Part shown: in pieces, positions 43,245 to 54,573 of the stretch | How positions within the stretch are numbered: position 1 is the first letter of the stretch | Layout: every line of letters starts with the position of its first letter | Assembly (NCBI GenBank): GCA_031002005.1 | Contig: JARYHS010008074.1 | Coordinates: 283,093,930 to 283,157,929 of the forward strand | Direction: 5' to 3' | Source of the DNA: Vandiemenella viatica | Taxonomy: Eukaryota; Arthropoda; Insecta; Orthoptera; Morabidae | DNA: 64,000 nt | Position numbers and translations under genes: made by a program | The notes under the pieces: generated by a model | Seen by the model: only the letters and a program-made list of their open reading frames with translations | What the model was told of the DNA's origin: nothing | Databases searched by the model: none

Positions 43245-45190
43245 TCTACATCTACATATATACTCTGCAATTAACAAAATCGTGGGTGGCAGAGGGTGCT
43301 CAGCACCAAAGCTAATCTCTTTGTTGTGCATTCCAATCCCTAATGGTAGGAGGGAAAAAAGAATTCATATAAGAATCAGTGCGGCACCTTATTTCTCAAA
43401 TCTTATCTTTCCTGTCCTTCCAACTCAAACAGGTTGGCGGAAGAAGTATTTCACTACACTCAAAAGTGAAAGTGGGAGTAAGCATGTTTACCAATAAGTT
43501 TAAACGAAACGTGTGTCATCTATCTACCAGAGACTCCCAGCCTATTCTACTAATCAGTTCTGTGATGCTTTCATAAGGACTGTAGTAAGCGGTTACGAAT
43601 CGAGCAGCTCTTCTCTGTACTTTCTCTATACTTTCAATCAACCCCTTACGATACGGGTCCCAAATGGCACAACAATAATCCAAAAGTGGACGCACAAGAG
43701 ATTTGCTATCTCCTTTGTTTTTTCATTACAATTTTTCATGATTCGACCTATGAATCGCAGCCTAGAGTTTGCTCTACCTACTAACGAATTAATGTGTATG
43801 TCCCATTTCATGTTCCTTTGTACTGTTACTCCCAAATATTTCATAGAATTGACCATATCAATAACTGTATTGTTTAACTCGTATTTCTAAACAATTGGAT
43901 TCTTTTTGTTAGTTATGCTAATTGTCTTGTACTTTTTACAATTTAGAGTAAGTTGCCACTCAGCACACCAAGCCAAAATAACATCCAGATCGCATAGAAT
44001 TTCTAAGCAATCGGCCAAATTTCTTACTTCCCTATAAATAACCGCATCATCAGCAAACAATCTAAAAAAGGCTTTTCACTTTGTCTCCGAGATCATTTAT
44101 AAAAATTAAGAAAAGAAGTGGTCCTATTACACTTCCTTGAGGTACACCCGATATAACATCTAGATTAGGAGAACTTTCTCCTTCAACGACAACATACTGC
44201 GACCGGCCAGTTAGAAAATCCTTTATCCATTCACAAAGCTGATCCGATATACCGTATGCTGGAAGCTTCGCTAAAAGGCGGTTGTGTGGCACAGAGTCAA
44301 AGGCTTTCTGGAAATCTAAAAAAATTGCATCTACTTGTGAACCTGCATCGATAACTTTCATTGCGTCGTGTGTAAATACGGCCAGCTGTGTTTCTCATGA
44401 TCTTTTCTTCTGAAATCCGTGTTGATTTGTAGTAAGCAAATTATTATCATCTAGAAAATTCATAATGTTCGAGCATATAATATGCTCCATAAATCTACTA
44501 CAAACAGATGTTATAGATATGGGACGATAGTTTCCAGGATCACTTCGATCACCTTTTTTGAAAATCGGAGTTACTTGCGCGATTTTCCAGTCTGAAGGTA
44601 CTTTTCGCTCTTCTAATGATTTACTGAATATATCAGACAGAAATGGCCCGATTTCCGCTGCATACTCTGAGAATACTCTTATTGGAATTCCATCCGGGCC
44701 CGGTGCTTTCCCCCACTTCAGGAGCTCTAATTGCTTAATGATACCTGCAGTATCTATTCGTAATGATTCCATCACCGACTCGCTAAGACGTAGGAACACA
44801 GGAATACTATCCTTATTTTCATTTGTAAATGAATTTTTGAATACAGTATTTACTACGTTAGCTTTATGGCGGCTTTCATTAACCTCGGAACCTTCACGAA
44901 TTAGTGCTGGAATATTGCTGTTGGTACAATTAACTTTCCGTACATACGACCAAAATTTCTTTGGGTTTTCTGTAAGAATCTTAGAGAGAGAGAGTTGGAG
45001 TGAAAATCCTTAAAGGCCTCGCGCATTACATTCTTAATATGTCCTCTTAACTCAACTAAGGTTTCTAAATCACAGGGAAACCCATTCCTTCTTGAGCGTG
45101 TGTGTATTTTGCTTTGTTTTTTGAGTAATCTTTTATTTAATCTAATATATTTGCATCTACTTGTGTGTTCCACCTCCACCAGCAAAATTA
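43245..45190 (-). mobile_element. CR1/Jockey-type LINE, 5'-truncated, best-preserved RT in window
   Basis: On the minus strand it runs from about 45190 to a 3' tail of ATGTAG repeats (43256-43245). Coding text: a basic linker (KYIRLNKRLLKKQSKIHTRS), KWGKAPGPDGIPIRVFSEYA (44712-44653), NYRPISITSVCSRFMEHIIC, LLTTNQHGFQKKRS, AIFLDFQKAFDSVPHNRLLA (44331-44272), VISGVPQGSVIGPLLFLIFI (44160-44101), LFADDAVIYREVRNLADCLE (44064-44005; intact FADD) and YLGVTVQRNMKWDIHINSLV. Only a few stops (near 44397 and 44065) and shifts interrupt it. The endonuclease is missing because the copy is 5'-truncated. No flanking duplication was found. Confidence 0.85.
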
Positions 45191-45446
45191 TTTTTAAATA
45201 GATATTGATGGTTTACTCTGTTTCATTCTTCACCCTCTCTTCTGTCATCCTGTTCTCCTTGTCATGACTACTCATACAGTTGGCTGTGTGGTGAAGCATT
45301 TCCCTATATAAAGAAGATGTTGAAGTGATACATTGTATGATTACATTCTCCTTCAACTTTGATGAGTTATTAGTTTATTTTCCATATACCTTGTTATTTA
45401 TATGGCAAAGCAGTTTCATTTTCCTTAGTGCAATTAAACTAAGGAA

Positions 45447-45520
45447 GGATAGGAAAATAAAACCCAACACTTACCATAGATGATGGTGGTCTGGAACGAA
45501 GAAACAAAAGTAATGCAATA
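45447..45520 (-). repeat. PLE-type 3' end (minus orientation)
   Basis: The segment starts 'ggataggaaaataaa' followed by 'acacttaccatagatgatgg', the reverse complement of the end of PLE copies A and B (cctatcc preceded by the 'catctgtggt(g/a)agtg'-type word). No PLE coding text follows directly to the right. Confidence 0.5.
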
Positions 45521-46084
45521 TTTCAGTGTTGAACCTAATTACTGCAAGTTGATGAGACACTTCAAAGAGACAGATTGATCAAAACATTGCCTGCTAGGTA
45601 ATGGGAAACGAACCCTGGGCATCAGGGTTGGTGGTGGAGGGGAGCAAGATGGAACTGAAACAATAATTCTATAGATATACTCGATGAAAGCGGGGGAACA
45701 TCACCAAACTATTTAACATGAGAGGTATAAGTAGGAATATTGAATATATGGTCTATAAACTAACTATTATAAATGAGTATATAGAAATGTACCCATGCTT
45801 ACATGATAGTTGTACAATTTTAACACACATAACAAACACGAACCAAAAAGAGAATGAAATTTTTGGATGTTAGCACGTTATCACAGAGAGAACGTTCTAA
45901 TTTATTTTTGCTACCAAGCACTAATGTTTTCATTGTTATTTATTTGACTCTGAACGATTGTATGGAGATTATTATCCTTAGACAAAACTGTTAACCCCAT
46001 CCTTCCCATTTGGTTTCTTTGCTTTAATTATGATGAGAATACCATTGTTCTCCTTTATTCATGATTAAAACTTATACTGAAATA

Positions 46085-46200
46085 CTGTAAAGTGTGTTCA
46101 TATTTATGTGTTTGTCATGGCTTTCATGCCTTCATTTGTGGTGAGTGAAGTGTTTATTTTCCCTATATTTTCTCTCACACATAGCACTTTTGTCCCTCTC
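46085..46200 (+). repeat. PLE-type 3' end (plus orientation)
   Basis: The words 'ccttcatttgtggtgagtga' and 'ttccctatattt' match the end of PLE copy A at 27158-27195. It lies upstream of PLE copy C coding text, where a left terminal repeat would be expected. Confidence 0.5.
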
Positions 46201-46214
46201 TAATAGTCACCTCA

Positions 46215-47180
46215 CCTAATCTGTCCACACCAAACATTCCAATCTACAACAGCATCTTCATTATGACAGCTGCCATCCTCTTCACATCAAACACTCCCTC
46301 CCCTACCTCCAAACCTTAGCCGACTCCTTGTCCATAAACATGGGCCTCCCCATCTTACAAGACAGGCACAAACCTCTTTTCTTTGTAACTGATCCAAATG
46401 TAAACAAGGGCAATATAAAGAGGGTAAATTAAACATCTGGATAGAAGAATAATCACCATTTACCAAAGTTCAAGATTGCTGTGGCATCAAAAGTGGGACC
46501 TACATGTACACACACAGAGCATTGAAATCCCTTTTTCAACAATAGAGTAAGATATCAGAATGATTGAGAATGGCAGCTAACTGGATACACACCATGGGTT
46601 GTTGGCTTGTGACGATCGTGAGAACAAGTCATGGACATTGGAAGGAGGCAGCAGAAAACATAAACGATTAAAAGTTTCTATTATATGAACATGAACCACT
46701 GCTCACCAGAGCTGATCTTGGAGGAGTGTTTCATATCTGTAAAAAAACACCCTGCCTCTACCACCTTCAACAATTCTCACTGTTTATACCTCCCAACTAA
46801 TATGTCAACTAACCTGCTACCACTGCCCAGCCTCATACATTAGTTTGGCTATGAATTCACTGACCATCAGAATGAATGAGCGTAGACAAACAGTATTCAC
46901 GCACAACCCTGATCACCCATATCTTGTCATGCCACCAAGCATGATACCAATAATTTCAATTCATGCTTCACTGTACATGCTATTAGTCTTCTCAGACAGA
47001 TGCATCATCTCAGAAGTCAGAAGATGGGAACTGGCTTACCAGTATAAATTGGGTATCAGACAGCTGCCACATCATATAACATCTAGTAATCTTCCTTCTT
47101 TTCAGCCATTCCCCACTCCCTCTATCACTTCCTACATGAATCACCCCTCACCAGAGCATATCATAGAGTAGTGTGTAATA
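46215..47180 (+). pseudogene. Penelope-like element copy C
   Basis: The first part (46215-46425) encodes text like the RT C-terminus of copy A (a 'PTNLQQ..YDSC' pattern, then HIKHSLPYLQT-like and INMGLPILQDRHKPLFFVTD). The last part (46812-47130) encodes the GIY-YIG region: TCYHCPASYISLAMNSLTIR followed by MNERRQTVFTHNPDHPYL, then ISEVRRWELAYQYKLGIRQL. The GIY-YIG 'YIG' word is here YIS. Between them (46439-46800) sits another PLE end in minus orientation. Stops and shifts are frequent. A TA microsatellite (47192-47218) follows directly. Confidence 0.7.
46439..46560 (-). repeat. PLE-type 3' end (minus orientation) inside copy C
   Basis: It starts 'ggatagaagaataatcacca' followed by 'tttaccaaagttcaagat'. 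The inverse complement of the same text occurs at 48686-48720, ending 'ctcctatcc'. This gives an inverted pair of ends 2.2 kb apart, with copy C coding text and a mariner between them. Confidence 0.6.
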
Positions 47181-47191
47181 TCTTTGGTTCC

Positions 47192-47218
47192 ATATATATA
47201 TATATATATATATATATA
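47192..47218. repeat. TA microsatellite
   Basis: An uninterrupted alternating T and A run follows the end of PLE copy C. No other feature is attached to it. Confidence 0.9.
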
Positions 47219-47576
47219 CCCCACACATACAGTAACCAGGAAATAATGGAAGCAAAAAGGAATAACAAATTAGGAAAGCGAAATGAATCATTACTTACCT
47301 TAGATGATGGTTGCATGGCTATAAGGAAATTGTAATGGTTAATATTTTCTGTTGCCTCCTTCCACATGTCTATCACTTGTTCCCGGAAAATGTTTCAAAT
47401 TTATTTTAGAATTCTTAGTTTTACATCTTTCAGATCCTACCCATACTTCATGCTATTTTGATTTTCCCCTACCACAAGCCATCCACCATTGATCCACACT
47501 TCCTGTTAGCTAATAGCCTCAATCATGCTGCAATGTTAAAGGAGAGATATAAGCCTAAATACCAACTCTCTATGTA

Positions 47577-48639
47577 TGAGGGTAGGTCCAAAAGTTCCTT
47601 CTTAAGTAGGAAGGGAGTTTCAAATAAATGAAATATGTATATTACTTTTCAATATAACTCCCCTTTACTGTAATACATTTTTCATAACATGGAATTAACA
47701 TATTTATTCTTATATTTGCTGTCAAAATGTTCAATTACAGCTGTCTGGACGTCTTCATCGTTGAGAATCCGCATTCTTTAATAATGGCCTTTACATGCAT
47801 GGTAGTGTGGACAGGTGCACTGTCATGCAGGAGCTTCACAACTCTTGAAAGTTTACAGCGCCTTTTCTGTTTTATGGTGTCTCGGAGTTTCATGATCAAG
47901 TTGCCATACTATACTGCATTTACTGACGTATTTCTTTCCTTAAAATCAAGCAGTAAAATTCCTTCAGTATCCCAAAAAATAGTCACCATGATCTTCTTCA
48001 CCGACTGGCAGACTTTCGCCATTGTTGGTGGAGATTCCCCCACCTGGCGCCATTCAATTGATTCTCTTTTCGACAAAGGATCGTAGTACAGGACCATCGT
48101 ATCATAGCCAGTGACAATGAAATTCAGAAATGAATGTTTCTCCTCTTCCCACAGCACAGTTCTCCTTTCTGCACTGCAAACTGAATTTTGGGATTCCAAC
48201 ATGTACTGAACTTCTCCATACCCAAATTTTCATGGAGAATTTGAAGGACAGTGGTTTCTGACAAGCCCAGTCTCGCTGCATTCTTTTGCCTTCAGTCTTC
48301 TGTCTTCAGCACTTCCTCCTGCAATGTTTCCATCAGTGATCGCTGTCACCAGGCGTCCAGAGTGTTGGTCATCTTCCAGGAATCCTCTGCCAAATTTAAA
48401 AAGTTTGGGCAAGAGTTTCATTGTAGAATATGAAGGAGAAGCGTCACCATACACATTATGCAGGCGTACATGGATGTCAGAGCGCGTAGTCAAAAACTAT
48501 CACCGCACGACACTCCACACTTCACAAGGTGCATACAGATTATGTTTGGTCCTCTCTCTGGCACACAGGAACTTGCGGAGAAGGATGAAAATATGGGCAC
48601 AAGTGTCTCAACTTTACCTTCGCAGTGGACCAACCCTCG
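47577..48639 (-). mobile_element. mariner transposon 2, internally deleted
   Basis: This 1063-bp element is flanked by TA (47575-47576 and 48640-48641) with ends TGAGGGTAGGTCC (left) and CGAGGGTTGGTCC (right, inverted), 11 of 13 identical. It encodes one broken transposase on the minus strand. It sits beside PLE ends. Confidence 0.85.
47643..48560 (-). pseudogene. mariner transposase 2 lacking third catalytic Asp
   Basis: The N-terminus (48493-48230) encodes DIHVRLHNVYGDASPSYSTM and KLFKFGRGFLEDDQHSGR, the HTH region and 'SGRP' linker of mariner transposases. Then FLNFIVTGYDTMVLYYDP (about 48120-48070, first Asp kept in a changed GDET box) and MAKVCQSVKKIMVTIFWDTE follow. Next comes LLHDSAPVHTTMHVKAIIKE (second Asp, about 47825-47766), followed directly by NDEDVQTAV-like text and a KGSYIEK end (about 47650). 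The 'YSPDLAPSDF' block holding the third Asp is missing between these, so a deletion removed the active site. Two frameshifts are also present. Confidence 0.8.
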
Positions 48640-48654
48640 TATGTATATGTGCAT

Positions 48655-48720
48655 CCATGTTCCGTGTTTTGATGCAGCATAAATCTTGAACTTTGGTAAG
48701 TGCTGGTTATTCTCCTATCC
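48655..48720 (+). repeat. PLE-type 3' end (plus orientation)
   Basis: The text 'cttgaactttggtaagtgct' followed by 'ctcctatcc' is the inverse of 46439-46480. It directly follows the mariner, so the mariner was inserted into or next to this PLE end. Confidence 0.6.
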
Positions 48721-48855
48721 AAATGTTTAATGTATCCACTTTATAGCAACTTTGTTTAAAATATATGTATTAAACAATGAAATCAATGGCGCTAAAGAGC
48801 GAAAAGGAATTAAATTAGAATAAGGAAATGAGCTACCACTTAAAGGTAATTCATT

Positions 48856-50465
48856 GGATAGGAGAAAAACCACCACTTACCGTAGAAGAGGATTCCTGTG
48901 GCATAGAGGCATGAAAAAAAAAAAAAAAAAAAAAAAAAAAATTACAGATACACACAGAGAGTAAAACTTTCGAACCTATAGCCTTTTTTCAACTGTAGTA
49001 GTAAGATGGTTGCAGGTTGGAGGCTGGCAGCCAACTGAGTAAGCATGCAAGGTCGGTAGCTCATGGTGGGAGTAACAAACAACATGGTGGGAAGTGAGGG
49101 TGGGGGAAGAATGGCATAGGCTAGAAAATACTAATAAATAGATAATAAACCTTTCCATTAGGGACCCATTGTGGATTTGTGGCAGACGTCAGCTGTGGTC
49201 CTAAATTGTCTATTAAGTAATGGATGTATGTGCAAAAAAAATTAGAAATATGTGAAATAAAATCAAAAATTTTAAAAATTAGAAAATTTAAAATTAAGCA
49301 AAAATCGAAGTTACAAACTACAAAAAGATAACATCTGATGAGCAATGGTTCAGTGGGAAAAGGTGGAAGGTGAGGGAAATGGGTGAGAGGAAAATTGGCA
49401 CTATTTTAAATTTACTCTTGGTGGCTGTCTGGTAGCCAGTTGGTACTGATAAGCCACCTTCCGAGTTCTGAAATGTACTTTTATCCGATAGGACTCTGAT
49501 GGTGCAGACCGCAAAACATGTGTTAAAATTATTGGTACCATGAGTGGTGGCATGATAAGATACAGGGTGGTCAGGGTTCAGGGTGAATACCGATTGTCTG
49601 TGTCCATTCATTCTGATGGCCAATGGATTTGTTGTTAGACCAATGTAGGAGGCTGGGCAATAGTTGCAGGTGAGTTGATATATAACATGGGAGGATACAC
49701 ATGTAGCAAGTCCTGCGATGGAGAAGCTTTCCTCAGTTACCGGGTTGGTAAAGGTGGTGGAAGGTGGGTGCATACTGCATAATTTCCAGCGGGATCCATT
49801 ACGAAGGAAACAAACCTTGGGGCTATCTTATGGGGCTGTTTATGGACCAAGAGTTGGTTGAGATTTGGAGGTCTGCTGAAGCAGGTTCTGGATGGGTGGA
49901 GGAGGATTTTTGGAAGGAGGTTTCTCATCTCAGGGCAGGGTTGAAGAAGGTTGTAATCTTTTCGCCGGACTCGGTTGGCGGATTCCAAACCCAGGAAGTA
50001 TTGGGTGATCAAAACAGGGGTATGGTTGGTTTTAGACGGTTGTGGCCTATTGATAAGTTTAGTGGGTTGTGATTTGGCCCATGAAACTTGTTTTTGAACC
50101 TGGTGGGTAATTGCGTGAAATCATGGCTTCGGAGATGTTGCTAGATACTGTTGGAGGGCCTGTTAATTTGGACATATGTGACTCCCCTAAATTCCAAGGC
50201 TATAGGGGAGGGAGCGTTTGAGGTGGTGAGGGTGGCTATCATAATAAAGGTACTGTTGTAGGTTGGTGGGTTTGATATGGACGGATGAGTTGATGTACCC
50301 ATCCGTGAGGGATAGGTCGACATCCAAGAAAGTGGCATATGTGTGGGAGTAAGTTCACGTGAATTACAAAGTGCTGGCAGTATTGAGTTTATTGAGGAAA
50401 CTGAGTAGGTTGTCTTCCCCGTGGGTCCAGATTATAAAAATGTCATCAATGAAAATAACACATTA

Positions 50466-50468
<3 letters not shown>
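48856..50468 (-). pseudogene. Penelope-like element copy B (RT end, GIY-YIG endonuclease, 3' end)
   Basis: Read from 50468 on the minus strand: VIFIDDIFIIWTHGEDNLLS (about 50461-50402; intact RT active-site block FIDD), LNKLNTAS, then the 'FLDVDLSLTDGY' and 'HIKPTNLQQYLYYDS' words in a shifted frame. After these come RTCFSRPPNLNQLLVHKQPH (49890-49831), a Cys region, SFSIAGLATCVSSHVIYQLT and CNYCPASYIGLTTNPLAIRM (about 49683-49624), which is the GIY-YIG nuclease with YIG intact and the following R, then NGHRQSVFTLNPDHP. The 3' part contains an A run (48914-48941) and ends at 48856 with the shared 'cctatcc' end. 5'-truncated. The frame is broken at 50365 and elsewhere. This is the best-preserved PLE nuclease in the window. 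Confidence 0.8.

Positions 50469-50517
<49 letters not shown>
50469..50517. repeat. poly(A) run of 49
   Basis: An uninterrupted A run abuts the truncated 5' border of PLE copy B. It may be the tail of a retroposed sequence or target-site simple DNA. Confidence 0.9.
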
Positions 50518-50521
<4 letters not shown>

Positions 50522-50970
50522 CTTTGTTCTATTTAAATTTTTATTACTATTATTTCTTATCTTTTAAAGGGACCCTTTTTTACGTTGTTCTTTTTCTTGC
50601 CATTAATATTTTCGATTATGTTATCATTGCTTCTCCCATCACCTCCAATGGTCAGTTGAATTCTGCTTGTGGCTGTGTTGACCAGAGGCACTTTCGCAAG
50701 TATGGTCAAATATTTCTATGTTCTTTACATAGGGTTTTGCCCCAAATATTGTGTTGTTTGTTATTATTTGTTGCTGGTGCCCTCTACCTTCAACTTTGGT
50801 TAGTGTTGGGTATATTTTATCATTTTCTTCCATATAAATATTGCTTCACGGCAGTTCTTCCTGCTTCTTTGTTACTGATTTGTATATATACATATCTGGG
50901 CCAACTAGGACCACAGGACTACATTAAGCTTTTATTTGGCTTGAATTTGCTGTGAATGTGTACACATCAG
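50518..50970. other. stretch without recognised gene
   Basis: A plus-strand open frame of 143 codons (50524-50955) is rich in Phe, Leu and Tyr, which follows from its T-rich composition. I see no family pattern, and it is not called a gene. Confidence 0.5.
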
Positions 50971-51195
50971 TGTTACAACTGGGTTTGTTAGTCCTGGAGG
51001 GGACCTACATTTTAACGTATAATGCGAGCCACGGAAGCGTTCTGGCATACTTCACATTACACAATGAGCTCTGCCAGAGGTGAAGGTCAGGTTAAAGGCT
51101 TATGAAAATCACTGCCGTGACAGAGATTCAAATCAAGTATCTTTTGACCTCCAGTCAGATGCCTTATTCACTATTTTTCTCTTAAGGGGGCATAG
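50971..51195 (-). repeat. tRNA-derived SINE-like repeat
   Basis: On the minus strand, 51185-51113 reads like a tRNA: a box-A-like 'tgaataaggcatctgac' and, after a pseudo-anticodon arm, 'atttgaatctctgtcacgg' with a box-B-like word. The order and spacing resemble tRNA-Arg or a SINE head derived from it. The stems are imperfect, so it is not a functional tRNA gene. The part to the left (50990-51110) may be the SINE body. Confidence 0.45.
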
Positions 51196-53189
51196 TAGTT
51201 TGGCTTCACATGAGTACCAAGGAATTATACGACTTAAAAACATTTCTTTTAACAAACAAAAAGAAAAAAGAAAGGAAACAATTGTAAACTTAAAAGGTAT
51301 ATAAAACATGTCATGAAAACAGAGTTAAAATTAACATCTGCATTATTTTTTGTACTATGGAAAGAAAAGTATGATGTATATTTGGGCAGTTGTGAGTTAA
51401 AAACACCACCATAGTTTAATAAACTACATCTTCCCACTGTTCATATAAGCTTCAGCATATATTATAACATTTGTGACCAATGGCTCCCTCTCAGCAACAA
51501 AGCTGCATACCTAAGCAGGAAATGACACGTGAAATGCATCAGTGCACTTCCTTCCTACAAATACCAAGATGTAATCTAGAGAATCAGTGCTGTTGTCATT
51601 TAAAGTATAGGCCACCTCGAAATTTCTAGAATATCTCTTCTTCTCAAAAGCTGACTTCCTTTTATATTACTTGCAGCTTATCAAATTAAATGATTTTGTC
51701 TACATTTGCTCCATGTTATACCAATGCCAATTTGTTATTTTTATGTCATCTAATATTAGTCTCTCCAGAGCATCCAGATCCGCCTACACACTTGCCCAGA
51801 ACAGCAAATGTACAACACATGTCCTTCTGGAGTCTACTCAACCCTTAATGTACGTTGAACATCCTGTTTTCTCCCTTACAGGCTGTCATATAAAATGCAG
51901 ATTTTTTAAAGTGTGATCCACTCTAATCATTACCCACTGAATGAAAGGGAGAATGACTGTACCTACGGACAATGTCACAATTTTCATTTGGAATTCTCAC
52001 AGAAGGCAGATCACTTTTTCAACTCGAGCTTCTTGTGGTAAGTCAGTCACTCATAATTTGTTGTTCACCTCATGACTCGTTCCCCTATTGCTCTATTCAT
52101 AAAAAGGCCAAAATTGTCAAACCTCTATTGAATATATCTTTCCTTCCATCTGATATTCTAAATTATTTGCACTGAAGAATTATGGTAAGGTTTTCAACTC
52201 TTGTACCTTATTGCATACTAGCAGATATTGGAGGCAATATATAGAGAACCAGTGTCTACTAACAATTTGTCTAACAGATACATGCTTCTTATATACCTCT
52301 GGCACAAATTCCCAAGAAAAAAATCATTCTCCAATGTACACTTAGTAGCAAAAAGAGAAAAATCTGAAGGACATGAGGATTTGGTTATAGAAAAGTTATT
52401 ATTCATACTTGCCAGTCTTGGCTCATGTTAATTACAAAAAATTTGAAAACTCCCGAAGCAACTATATTTGCAGAATACAAAAAGTAAAGAAAATGTCTGC
52501 TTAGCTTACCTGAATTAACAGTATATCGGGTTTTAGCACTTGTACAGTAGGCTTCAATAACACGTAGTATCAATGCATCATCTTCAAAGCTCTTCTCATC
52601 TGAAATTAAGAACAACAATAACTTAAATGTGATTCTACATCACTCAAGGGAGAAATAAAATATCTGAAAGTAATTTAGATAGATCTATAGGAAGCTTCTG
52701 TTCAATAATCACCATTATCTGCTGACTGAAAGAACAACATGACACAGGAAAAAAAAGAAGTCCTTAGCCCACAAGATTTCACGATTCCCTCCCAATATTT
52801 GACCGACAATAATACAGTCTAGAAATTTTTATGCCTTCAGCAACAATATAATACTAATAGATAGTGCAGAAATTCATTATCATTTACCCTTTTTTTTCCA
52901 CATATCTACTAAATAATTTCCCAAGCTCATGCACTCACTCACTTCTGTAGCTATTGGGTGCAGAACAGTGACACCATGAGCCAGCCTTCACTCACAAATC
53001 AACAATGACTAGAGATATTTTTTAAACTGAGCAACTGCTATGAAATTATTTCCAGCTTAAAAAATATGGAACTAAGAGCACTTTCCAGTGTGACATGTAA
53101 CTAATGAAACTAACATTGGAAACTTAAAAAACCATGAATTACTTGTGGTCTCTGTCCTAACAATGAATACCAATTGTCATTCTGGCCTA
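51196..53189. other. stretch without recognised gene
   Basis: Only short open frames with no domain pattern, for example 51971-52175 and 52218-52431. No inverted ends or retroelement motifs were recognised. Confidence 0.5.
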
Positions 53190-53770
53190 GGCTAAATTTC
53201 AATGTAGTTAAAACTTTCACTTATGTTGCTGCTTGACCAAAGTTTGTACTGACCACTTTCGTTAATGGTCTTTGTTAATGTTCCCTGTATGTGAGTTAAA
53301 GTGGACATCAGACCAAGTATGTTACTGAATTGAGTATTCTGGCAATTCATTTCTTCAGAGTTGCTTAACTATTTAATAATCTGGAATCTGTATTAAGTTC
53401 TCTGGCCATTACAGACACTATCATCAAAGATTACATGTTTGCCCAACCTCAACAAAAAACAATGTGAATTTTGTTCAAATTTTGCAGAGAGAATTTTTAA
53501 GGTCATGTACAAGTCAAGTTTGCATTTCAGCAAGTTCAAGTCTATTACCTATGAAACAATGATAAGATAACACAATTGTCCTTATACCTGTTTGATTGTC
53601 TATTAATACTTCTGAGTTCTTGAAGCTCAAGAGATTTTACTAACCCTAAGGGTGAAACACAGGTCAAGTTCATATTTGGCCAGATCAGGTCAACTAGTCA
53701 TAATGTTTGCCATAAAAACTGGAACTATTCTAGACCTGTGACAATACAAAAACCGTTATGGGCTTACACT
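53190..53770 (+). repeat. unclassified dispersed repeat, copy 2
   Basis: Homologous to the reverse complement of 36800-37340. Shared words include 'ctttcgttaat', 'gagtattctg', 'actatttaataatctggaat' and 'tctagacc(t/c)(g/a)tgac'. The coding frame of copy 1 is open here for the first part but has stops later (53362-53364 and beyond). Similarity stops near 53770, so the region matching 36370-36790 is missing. Confidence 0.6.
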
Positions 53771-54342
53771 AGTAATTAATATTTAGGTAGTTAACACTTC
53801 CTTAAGGTTTATTGTTTCCACAAGAGATGCCCAACTAGTGCATAATATTTTGAAGTACACAAAAGAGGATTTTGAATGAAGGCTTTTCCGACAGGTCGCT
53901 GAAGTATTATCTTTGTGGGTTCGCAAAAGACGAGTTTTCGGCAAAGTACTTTCATGCCATCTTCAGGTATGATGTTCATGCTGTGGCAACCAGACCTGCA
54001 CTACATACAATGCCCAAGTTTCAATAAACATTGATCAAAAAAAGGTAGGGCAATCCTGTCACAAGAGGGTCTTAGTAGTTGTCAGTATAAATTATATATT
54101 TAGAGATGGTTCATCTACAAAAGATCACAAGTCATTCATCAAACAGCACCAAGTAGAAGAGAAACCAAAGACATCATCACTTTGGCTCTGCTCTGGGCAT
54201 GAACCTCAGACTCTGACTTGCTTCACCTACTACTCAAACAAAACTGTAATTATTACCATTATACTCTCTGGGTGGTGATCTGTTGCAAAGAAAACCTACA
54301 TTATTCATATGTATAGAATCCTTTCTGTGAAAGGGTTCATTA
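53771..54342. other. stretch without recognised gene
   Basis: No coding pattern. The word 'catgccatcttcaggt' (53956-53971) belongs to a kind of short repeat often seen in insect DNA, but no border could be set. Confidence 0.4.
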
Positions 54343-54573
54343 ATATATCCATTTGAAATAATTGGATAATGGAAACAAAAATACTGCCATTAGGCACTGA
54401 AAATATGATAGGATAGGGGGAAAAAACAGATACCCGTCACTTACTACAGATGAAGGCAGGAGGGCGAGATGAACATTGGATTGTTTGTCTCGTCCTCCTG
54501 CCTTCATCTGTGGTAAGTGACGGGTATCTGTTTTTTCCCCCCCTATCTTAACATATATCCATTTGAAATAATT
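54343..54573. mobile_element. fold-back made of two PLE ends, with 21-bp flanking direct repeat
   Basis: The 21-bp word ATATATCCATTTGAAATAAT(T) is present at 54343-54363 and 54553-54573 without mismatch. Between them, after 48 bp of non-palindromic DNA, is a nearly perfect palindrome: left arm 54412-54470, 17-bp loop, right arm 54488-54547. The right arm reads 'ccttcatctgtggtaagtga' and ends 'cctatc', which is the PLE 3' end seen at 27158-27195. The left arm is the same end inverted. So this is a minimal element consisting of two inverted PLE ends plus a one-sided tail. Confidence 0.85.

Noticed and set aside
48251..48689. Plus-strand open frames of 60-121 codons
   Set aside because: They are antisense to mariner transposase 2 and have no domain pattern.
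50524..50955. 143-codon hydrophobic open frame that could be read as a membrane protein
   Set aside because: T-rich DNA gives Phe- and Leu-rich translations by composition; no family pattern or homologous copy in the window.
51113..51185. Functional tRNA-Arg gene on the minus strand
   Set aside because: Mismatches in the anticodon stem and no acceptor stem; a SINE head or tRNA relic fits better.
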